Assembly: GCA_002811675.1 (NCBI GenBank)
Contig: PDIM01000001.1
Location: 136,151-200,150, forward strand
DNA length: 64,000 bases
Source: Ichthyosporea sp. XGB-2017a
Lineage: Eukaryota > Opisthokonta > Ichthyosporea
Reading direction: 5' to 3'
Positions within the stretch are counted from its first letter, which is position 1, and the number at the start of each line of letters is the position of its first letter. The notes under the pieces were generated by a model. That model was not told where the DNA came from and did not search any database. It saw only the letters and a program-made list of their open reading frames with translations. The position numbers and the translations under genes were made by a program. Below are positions 56,671 to 64,000 of this stretch, in pieces.

Positions 56671-59004
56671 TTAAGGAAGTATGGATCCTTTGGTTGTAGG
56701 TTTGTTCATAACACTCTTTCCGCTGACCTCCTGCAAAATGAGAATAGAAAAGCAATTATATTTACAGCATTAGTATTTTCCGACTTGTGTGATATTTTGT
56801 ATAAATGCACATACACATTTGTTCTTTTAAAAAACACTTACCACTTTTGTCACTTCCTCTTGCTTCGTAGTAGTGCAATAATCATATAACTTTGTGGACG
56901 ATTCTTTTGGTTGTTCTCCATAAAGCTTCTGCACAGCTATTCCATTTTCGCTCTCTAAAGGATTTTTTATACTTTCATGTCGGAGCTTAAGAAATTCTTC
57001 TTGAACTTCGCTTAGTCGGGAATATAGCGATATGCTTTGGGTTAAAGGATTGTTTTGATCATCAACGTATCTTGTGTTAACCCCGGCTGCAGGAACAGCA
57101 AATACCCCCTTTTTAAATGCTTGGGACAACATTTTAAACTTTTCCAGATAATTCATGCCGCTGGAAACCATTTTTTTTAATCTTTGCTGCTCATCTACTC
57201 TTTCATGCATTTCCTCTATTTTAGTGGCTTTAACTTTTGGAATAACTGGGAAGATTTGAGCAGAAGTTGAGTAGTCTTGTCTAAAATTGGATCTCTGCTC
57301 TCCATGTCTAATATCTTTTTCGGTCAAGTTGGCAGCTTTCATCCTTCCTTTTAAGAATGTTTCAAACGTTTTTGTAAGTTTCGAATATTCATTTGTTCTT
57401 AAAGATAAGGTTTTCTTCAATTGAGTTATCGTTTTTTTCTTCTCTGCAAGTTGTTTAGAAAGCATTTCGTTTTCTTTGTGTAAGTTATTGCTATCATCAA
57501 CCTGCTCAGAAATTTTGCTATTTAGAGACTTTGAATCATTTGCTAGTCTCTTTAATACACTTCCCAAACTGTTGTCCCCCTCTCCTTTTGCATCAAGGTG
57601 CATTCGGACAATTTTATGACGGAGATGTTCTTTTTCCATTGTCAGTTGCTCTACAGTAGCAAGTGTGGTCGCCAACTCCTTATTGAATGCTTGCTCCTCT
57701 TTCCACCTCTGCTCTTCCTTTTCATCCAGGAGCTGGTTTTTGTAATTAACAAGGTCTAACTGCTCTTTGATTTTTCCTTGAAGGTGTTCAGTTTGCAAAA
57801 GCAACTTTTCGCTTTTAAGTTCAAGTTGTTCATTTTCTTTTTGCAGTATATTAATAGTTTTTTTCTGCTCTGTTTCCTGCTCCCTTTTCATTTTTTCTAG
57901 AATTTTTCCATTGTTCCTGTCCTTCTCTTCCATTTCTTGTTGGTGCTTTACAATCAAACTACGTAGATCAGACCCTTCAATAAGCTGCATAACCTTTGCA
58001 TCTTTTGCAACAAGCATCTCATCATAAAACTTGTCTTTGGTCTGTACCACATATTTGATTTCCTGTTCAAATTGAGCCTGGAAACTTTGAAATTGCCTTT
58101 TAAACTTCTCTTTCTCGCAAAGTAAGAGATATGTCATAGTTGCACGATACTCCTCAAACTGGGTTTGCATTCCATAAAGAATGGTTTGATATTCTCTGGC
58201 CGCTCTCTTTTTATCTTCGAATTGAGCTTGTTTGTGTTTTTCAAATTCTTTTTTAAGGCGTTCGTACTCTGAATAATACATACTTTTAAATGACTCGTGT
58301 TCTAGTTTAGTGATTTCTAGAAATTCTTGATATTGATACTTAAGCTCTTCCACAAAACCCTCGTATCCCTGAATTTGATTTTGAAGATCGTTTACCCTTG
58401 TAGTGCTCTCATTTATCGCTTTTCCCAATTGGTTCTCTAGCAGTTCGATTTTAGACGAGGCGGCTTCAAGTTCGGCAGTGAGTCTTGAAATATCTTGCCC
58501 CTCACCTTCTTGAATCATATACTGCCCCAAGCTCCCTTTGCTGAAGCTTTCTTTTGGCCTAGCAACTTCTTCTGCCTTTTCCATACTAGATAGAGCGTCC
58601 AATTTTTCATGCAATGCTACATTTTTTGCCTTTAAACGGTCCAAGTTCAGCTCATAGTGAACGATTTGTGATTTGTATGTATCTACTTGCTTGAGAGCTG
58701 TGTTCAGTTCATTCCTCAACTCTGTCAGTTCTCTTTTACGCGCCAAGTCAGTGACTTTAAGCTCATCTACTTCCCGAATCAATGTTGCTAACTGAGAATC
58801 CTTTGCGGCCTTTTCCTTTCTTGAAATATACGATAACTCTTCCTGTCTCTTTCCATCTTCTGGTGTTGCAGAAGTTTGCTTTGCCCGAAGTTCCCTATTT
58901 TGTGACTCTAGCTGCTCAATTTGAATTTTCAGTGAATTGATTGTCCGATTCGCTTTCACAAGATCATTTTTGAGCTTATTAAGCTCGCGATGAAGGTCCA
59001 CCAT
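56671..59004 (-). CDS. Large coiled-coil protein, probably flagellar
   Basis: Exons 59004-56842 and 56730-56671 (111-nt intron, GTAAGT..TTGCAG, phase 0) give 740 aa. Nearly the whole of residues 1-560 is predicted heptad coiled coil rich in Glu, Lys and Gln. A distinctive, less repetitive centre (about 220-350) has FVEELKYQYQEFLEI, YYSEYERLKKEFEKHK and SDLRSLIVKHQQEM. A C-terminal part (about 600-690) contains MNYLEKFKMLSQAF. The last exon has 19 codons plus stop. There is no motor, GTPase or membrane motif. I do not recognise an orthologue. Its position between CFAP52 and DNAL4 suggests a ciliary or centrosomal role, which is an inference from neighbourhood only. Confidence 0.85.
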
Positions 59005-59782
59005 ATTCGTTAGGTATTATTGAAGCCCACAGCTGAATTTCGGCAGCGATCACACACCTCCTTATCTTCTTTTGGGCTTTACGGAGCAAAATTTCCTCTT
59101 TTAATTCCTTTCTTTATTCCTTTCTTGAGGCATCAGCACCAGCTTCTTTTGAATCTCTACACTCAATGAGAGGCAGGTTGTTTTATTTATTTATTTTATC
59201 TTGTAAAGAGAAAAGCCACCAGTTGCCATATATAGAACGGTGAACCATTTATTGTGCCAAAATTTATTTTATACCGGCCTTGTACCGGCACCCTTAACCC
59301 CAAATATCTGCGAAATTCCCAAAGGGGAATAACAGGAATAGCTTCTTTGGTTAAGGATGGGTGCTTGGCTCAGGATAGCACCATGCACAGCAAAGGTATT
59401 CTTCAAGTACTTTTATTGTATGAAACGGGATCGGAACACTTAAAGTTTGGGTGCTGAAAACGAAAGGCTTAGACAAAAGGGAAAGCTTTCAAAGAATATA
59501 CTGAATATAAAGCTGGTAGATCGATGTTTTAGTTTTGGTTTATATTTATATTTGTTTAGTTCTGAAGGAGTTGCACAGCAACAAGGAGTGTCGATCTGGA
59601 GTGCAGATGTTTTAAAGAAGGACCAATGAACAATTGGAAAGATGAGTGTGAGTGGTGAACATTATAGGAGGATAGTGCTTGTAAGGGTACTAATCTTTAT
59701 CATTGTGAGTGTCCGTTTCCCTTTCCAGGGCGTAGGCTTAAAGGGCACTTGAAAAAAGAATCGACCTATCAGTTTTCCGAGA
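59005..59782. other. Intergenic stretch
   Basis: Promoter side of the coiled-coil gene and 3' side of DNAL4. Short plus-strand frames at 59254-59457 and 59447-59629 overlap in different frames and could be a decayed coding fragment, but no family is recognisable. Confidence 0.35.
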
Positions 59783-60270
59783 CTACGAGCATTTCCACAC
59801 AGTTACTCCAATGTTTCCTCCGAAAAATAACGATAAGATGTGCTTCACTTCGTGTGTGACCTCGAATCCATAACCTTCCCCCACCACTACATGCCACGAA
59901 TTCCCATATTTTTTGTCCATTGCTTCTTTAATCATACGCGCAGCATTCTATGTTATGTATTAATAAACATAAATGCATGGTTTTGTTAGGATTCGCTTTC
60001 AAAGTAAAAGAATATCTTGGCTTTTACATACCTCATTGTGCTGTCCAAACTTTTCCACTGCAGTCACAACCATTTCCATTGTTTCCACTTTCATTTCCTC
60101 CACCATATCACAGTGCTACGCAAATGAAATCAATAAAAGAATAAGTGTCTAGTTTGCAAGGAGTAGCTTCTGTCAATACTCAATCAAAGAAATCATATAA
60201 ATACCTTAACACAGGGATAGTTGAAGTTTTTGATGGCTCCCTGGTCAGCCGATTCTCCACCTTCTTCCAT
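59783..60270 (-). CDS. DNAL4: Dynein light chain 4, axonemal (DNAL4)
   Basis: Three small exons (60270-60205, 60115-60032, 59947-59783; introns of 89 and 84 nt, all phase 0) give 104 aa. Donors are GTATTT and GTATGT; a TCCTAAC branch precedes exon 3. The joined protein follows human DNAL4 (105 aa) almost throughout: YPCVKHCDMVEEMKVETME, AARMIKEAMDKKYG, SWHVVVGEGYGFEVTHEVK and the ending FGGNIGVTVWKCS. DNAL4 is an LC8-family light chain of outer-arm dynein. No exon exceeds 55 codons, so the gene is invisible as a long open frame. Confidence 0.95.
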
Positions 60271-60869
60271 TTTTCGTCCTACAGCTTCTCTTGACTATGC
60301 AGTGTACGTTTTCCTCAATTAAAATCTTCGAACTTTAGTAAAGCATCTCACATGTAAGCAAATGGGTAAATAACGATTAGGTCAAAATAGCTTGTTACTT
60401 GTACAGTCAAAGCATTGCCGGAGAAGCAGGAACTAGGGGCAAAGAAAAACCAACCATGAGGAATTCTCATACAAATTGTATGGAAAACCTTATACTTTTT
60501 AGTTGTCATGGTAAATAACTTTCTTTGTGCCAGAAATTTCGCCAGGCAGGCTGCAGCTATACAAGTTACATCATAATACAGGCCACACCAATTTTCCAGG
60601 GAGCCGCTCCCTGCAATTTTTGTATGATTATTTCTATAGTTAAGTGACCATACACGGATGAGTTCCTGCCACTGGCTAGGGTTGTGCTGTACCTCTTGTT
60701 TGAGTTGCGGCTTCTTTTTTGTTGTTGTTGTGCTTTGAGGGATCTTCTTATTTTCATGATCTTCAGTGCATATTTTACGTTGTGCTCGTTTGCTTGTTGT
60801 TTATTTCTGGTCCCAGCTAAATGTGAGGAGTAAGTCAAAGAATTCCAGGCATTCCTGAGAGTATAAAAA
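60271..60869. other. Intergenic stretch upstream of DNAL4
   Basis: DNAL4 promoter side. No exon recognised. A poly-T/GTT stretch lies at 60713-60733. Confidence 0.35.
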
Positions 60870-61935
60870 ATCATACAAGGCTGCGTTCTGTCAGCGAAAC
60901 GGCGGACTCTGAACTGTGTAAACACCGCAGTGGATAATGTGCTAAAAACGGGCAAAAAATCTAGGCAGCTACAGAAGAAGGAAAAAGAAGAGCCGAAAGA
61001 GGCCATTGAGCGGGTTAAAGTAGAGATGCAAATTGTTCTCATCAAAGCATGACCTATGTTAATATGAAGATATAGAAGTGGACTAAAACTTTGGTGAAAG
61101 GTTTGCAGAAGACGTACATGCCACGCAAATCGATTGAAAAACAGAATACTTGGCTTCATGGACAGCTGAGAACTACCTTGCTATGACGAAGAGTCTGAAA
61201 AAATATCAGAGAGAGATCGGAATATAAACTATCACATGCTACAGTGAAAGAGTATATGAGAGTCATAAATACGTTCTTCCATCCGGAAAGAATGCCCCAC
61301 AATTCTGAAATATTTGCAATGGCCGACCGAAATGGCTTAGAGCTTACACATCAAGGAAGGAGACTGAGAGAGCATAGTGGCATTTTCCAGAAATTTATTA
61401 GTGTTTATCGATGAGACACAGAAGATGAGCATTTAGATAAGGTACTTGCGCACGACGTTGAAGATTGCCAAAAACTGAAGTTACGTAGTGTCCTTACGTC
61501 ATATAGTTATACCGCTGGTGCCGAAAATCGTAATGTACGTGATTTGCCATTACAGATAAACGAGGAATTGAATCCTAAAAAAAGCCTTTCGAAAGATTCC
61601 CCCAAGCGTCCTGTTTAACATTATGAAAAGCTGCAACAAAGACTTTGATGTATGTTCTTCCAATCACAAGAGGTCAGGTTTCAATGGGTCTGGCGAAATG
61701 GAACAAGCGCTTAATGACTTCATGAAGAGCAAAGTGTACATGACATATATGTACTGTATACAAAAAACTCTTGGATTACTGGGGCAAAAAGAAGGTCAGT
61801 ATTGTGTTATACCAGTGGGCTTGGGGTCGGAGGACTATAGATCCTAGCTAAAAACTTTCTAGCTCAAGCGAAGACAGCCAAGCAACAAGGTCTGCTGAGT
61901 GCTGAAAGCAGAGAAGACTACTTAAACAATAAACG
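60870..61935 (+). pseudogene. Possible decayed coding sequence on the plus strand
   Basis: Short protein-like stretches follow one another in shifting plus-strand frames. One is a Lys/Glu-rich helix at about 60945-61049. Another frame is open from about 61220 to 61615 with a single internal TGA at 61412 (segments FFHPERMPHNSEIF and ADRNGLELTHQG, later SYSYTAGAENRNV). A shifted frame follows at 61623-61847. There are no GTAAGT donors or TACTAAC-like branches to explain the breaks as introns. The family is unknown. It could also be chance in AG-rich DNA. Confidence 0.3.
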
Positions 61936-62064
61936 AAAACCTTCTCCGAGCAAGACAAACATTCAACCTCGCATTCTATTATTATGCTCAAATGTGTCAC
62001 TTTCTATTCCGCAAGTCAAATATCGTCCGGGTTATGGGCTCATGAAGTATCCCCTTCACTTTCC

Positions 62065-64000
62065 TCATGGCAACTCAGGATTCAGATATTCATCTTCATT
62101 TGTTTTAATTGGGGGTGACAAAGGTGGGACTAAAGAAGCCCATTTGTGTATTTTGAAAGGCTCACATGTATATACATCATTCCCAGATGGTGCATACCTA
62201 ACACATGTTAGCGGTGCATTATGTGAGGGGAAGTCTTGAAAGTTCCCACAGTCAATGTCAACAAGTCGAACAAGACCAACGTTGTTGGCAGTTAACACGA
62301 CGTTCGAGCACGGGGAAAGCGACATTGAAAATATCCGATCAGGAACACAAAATTTGCGAACAACACCTTGTTCCCTTAAGCTGTATATCTGAATAGTAAT
62401 ATCAAAAGTTGGGCCGGTGAAAACAATATGAAACGGGTCGAGAGGCACAAATTCGGCTAAAGTCGGAGGGCAAGTTTTCGCTCCTTCCCTATCAAGTATC
62501 GCAGGCTCTGGGACTTGGGCAAACGATATCCAGTCAACGAGCTTGGTTTCTCCGCTGACCCAGTCAGTGCCCCAAACGCTAATGCGACTGTCACATGATG
62601 ATGCAAGCCACAGAGAGCTCACCGATAATTCAACATATCTGTTGTTTAAAGTGTTGCAAATACCGTCCACTTGGAGGGGGCAAGATATATTACAAATATT
62701 AGCATTCGCATGGTCAGATATTACCGCAAGTAATTTGCCAGAGAAAAAATTATGAAGAAATATTTGACCATCTTCATGCCCAGATATTAAGACGGGTTTT
62801 GAAAACGGAAGTTCAAGGCACACAACGCCAGCATCGTGAGCCAACCAGGATTCCTTTTCTTCAAATTTTCCAATGTCAAAAGAGTAGATCATACCATCAG
62901 CACAACCACAGAGAAGCAAGTTTTCGTTCATGCGATTACAGAATTTAACAACAGTCACATTTTTTAAATGTTCTGCTATATTACACAAAGGGACGTTCGA
63001 ATTTGAGGTGCGCAATTCAATCTTACCCTTTCCAAAACAAAGTGCAATAAAGGAGTCGTTAGAACTTACGTCCATGTTTTGAAGCGGTTCGGTCCAACCA
63101 GAAGCTACAGTCAAAGTAGATTCCGTGACGACATCAAACCATTCCATCCCATCACTGAAGGTTGAAAAGAGTCCCATCTTACTTTTAATATCAATCACTG
63201 CTCTTTTAATAGAACGATTAAACACAGCACGTTCTGAAAGATCTACAGAGTTAAAGCACTCGTTAACACGAAAGATTAAAACTACCCCAGCGCTAGATAT
63301 GCATGAAAGTTCGCTGTTTTCACGCGAATAGCAAAGGTTTATAACTTCACCTGGCACGATACCGATTACATAGTTTTGGCAGCTCGATGTCATTTCGCAT
63401 TTGATAATCTTTCCGCAAACTGTTCCGCACAATATAAGGTTTTCAGACAAAATGCACGCGGTCGTATACTCATACGCCTCAAACCCAGCACTTGCTAGCG
63501 ACATAGAAAAGATCTTTGCTGAAGATTGGACTTTCCACAAAGTCAAGTGCCCAAGTCCTCCAGTGCATAGTAATTCAGCATCGCCAATATCTTCTCTCAC
63601 CAGAGCCCATGCGCACACATTCATCCCATTCGATGTGCTTATTCTTTTAATACATGATCCGCTCTTCACCTCAAACAATGCAATTGTAGGGTCAAGGTTA
63701 TTTCCAACAATTGCCAAGTATGTTTCACAGTTTGAAAAATCTAAAGCTTGAACAACGCGAGGTCCATTTTCTATGCGTATGATCATTTCTAAAGATGGCG
63801 TACTCCAAATTAAAACTCTGCTCTTAACTTCACCGTACTTATTCAGGCAAGAAGAGCTGGAGGCGAAAAGCTTTTCTTCAAAAGAGTGAGCCAGGGCAGT
63901 CACTTGCCCATCATGTTCAATCAATGTGGTGCAATTTCCATCTTCGCTCAAGCGCTGGCAAACGATATCAAACCCAACAGGGTATAGGAGCAATTGCGAT
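62065..64000 (-). CDS. WD40-repeat protein, truncated by the right edge
   Basis: The minus-strand frame is open from the window edge to a stop at 62065 (about 645 residues), with no ATG that must be the start, so the N-terminus lies outside. It begins within a propeller (LLLYPVGFDIVCQRL, then a GQVTALAHS blade). It continues with degenerate WD repeats, many ending in W or F after a hydrophobic strand (RVLIWSTP, HLTLWKVQ, RISVWGTDW). A final blade ends HKWASLVP, followed by a short acidic tail. Two propellers fit the length. The opening resembles large WD40 proteins of cilia and centrioles (WDR90/POC16, EML or CFAP types), but I cannot assign one. Confidence 0.85.
   Translation of the reverse strand, partial: SQLLLYPVGFDIVCQRLSEDGNCTTLIEHDGQVTALAHSFEEKLFASSSSCLNKYGEVKSRVLIWSTPSLEMIIRIENGPRVVQALDFSNCETYLAIVGNNLDPTIALFEVKSGSCIKRISTSNGMNVCAWALVREDIGDAELLCTGGLGHLTLWKVQSSAKIFSMSLASAGFEAYEYTTACILSENLILCGTVCGKIIKCEMTSSCQNYVIGIVPGEVINLCYSRENSELSCISSAGVVLIFRVNECFNSVDLSERAVFNRSIKRAVIDIKSKMGLFSTFSDGMEWFDVVTESTLTVASGWTEPLQNMDVSSNDSFIALCFGKGKIELRTSNSNVPLCNIAEHLKNVTVVKFCNRMNENLLLCGCADGMIYSFDIGKFEEKESWLAHDAGVVCLELPFSKPVLISGHEDGQIFLHNFFSGKLLAVISDHANANICNISCPLQVDGICNTLNNRYVELSVSSLWLASSCDSRISVWGTDWVSGETKLVDWISFAQVPEPAILDREGAKTCPPTLAEFVPLDPFHIVFTGPTFDITIQIYSLREQGVVRKFCVPDRIFSMSLSPCSNVVLTANNVGLVRLVDIDCGNFQDFPSHNAPLTCVRYAPSGNDVYTCEPFKIHKWASLVPPLSPPIKTNEDEYLNPELP

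Noticed and set aside
60566-61159. 197-codon minus-strand open frame
   Set aside because: Composition is Ser/Phe/Arg-rich without any recognisable fold and it is antisense to AG-rich DNA; no splice or promoter support.
61994-62239. Plus-strand 81-codon frame at the end of the WD40 gene
   Set aside because: Mostly antisense to the WD40 coding exon; the overlap explains its openness.

Overview
The window is nuclear DNA from a eukaryote with a compact genome. There are about 27 confident protein genes in 64 kb, spread over both strands. Spliceosomal introns are few and short: the sixteen best-resolved ones run from 61 to 116 nt. They have GT..AG ends, mostly GTAAGT-like donors, and branch sites resembling TACTAAC. 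The gene content points to a flagellated unicellular opisthokont or a close relative, such as a unicellular holozoan or an early-branching zoosporic fungal lineage. A forkhead transcription factor, TRAF7, WBP2, TMEM104, metazoan-like THOC5 and CDC6 support the opisthokont side. CFAP52 and the axonemal dynein light chain DNAL4 show that it builds a motile flagellum. A front-end desaturase and a BT1-type transporter argue against an animal or a yeast. I cannot name the species.

Layout. 0-15 kb: a truncated exon at the left edge, mitochondrial ribosomal protein L21, an intronless dihydropyrimidine dehydrogenase, a forkhead factor, an acidic-N-terminus gene broken by a 517-base assembly gap, and a cytochrome b5-fusion desaturase. 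Three copies of a ~155-bp dispersed repeat lie here. 15-25 kb: TRAF7, HYPK, an APC amino-acid permease divergent from gamma-glutamyl hydrolase (a 30-bp tandem repeat lies between them), and small membrane or orphan proteins. 25-39 kb: an SDP1/Tgl-type patatin lipase, a PKA catalytic subunit, a PH-ORD oxysterol-binding protein, 3-hydroxyacyl-CoA dehydratase, a small membrane protein, MAK16 and an ABCG transporter. 40-54 kb: a BT1 transporter, a Pro-Gln-Tyr repeat protein, ROMO1, THOC5, a probable NDUFA3-like subunit, TMEM104, WBP2 and CDC6. 54-64 kb: a flagellar neighbourhood with CFAP52, a 740-aa coiled-coil protein, DNAL4 and a WD40 protein running off the right edge.

Functional links. Lipid metabolism recurs (desaturase, elongation-cycle dehydratase, TAG lipase, sterol/PI4P transfer). 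Mitochondrial supply genes include bL21m, ROMO1 and the NDUFA3-like protein. GGH and the BT1 carrier both touch folates but are 18 kb apart, so I infer no operon-like clustering. Convergent pairs are packed so tightly that their poly(A) signals interleave or lie inside the opposite gene. No rRNA, tRNA, CRISPR array or autonomous transposon was found. HYPK, ROMO1, DNAL4 and the NDUFA3-like gene are made of small exons and were found by joining exons by eye. All family names come from recognising motifs, not from database searches.
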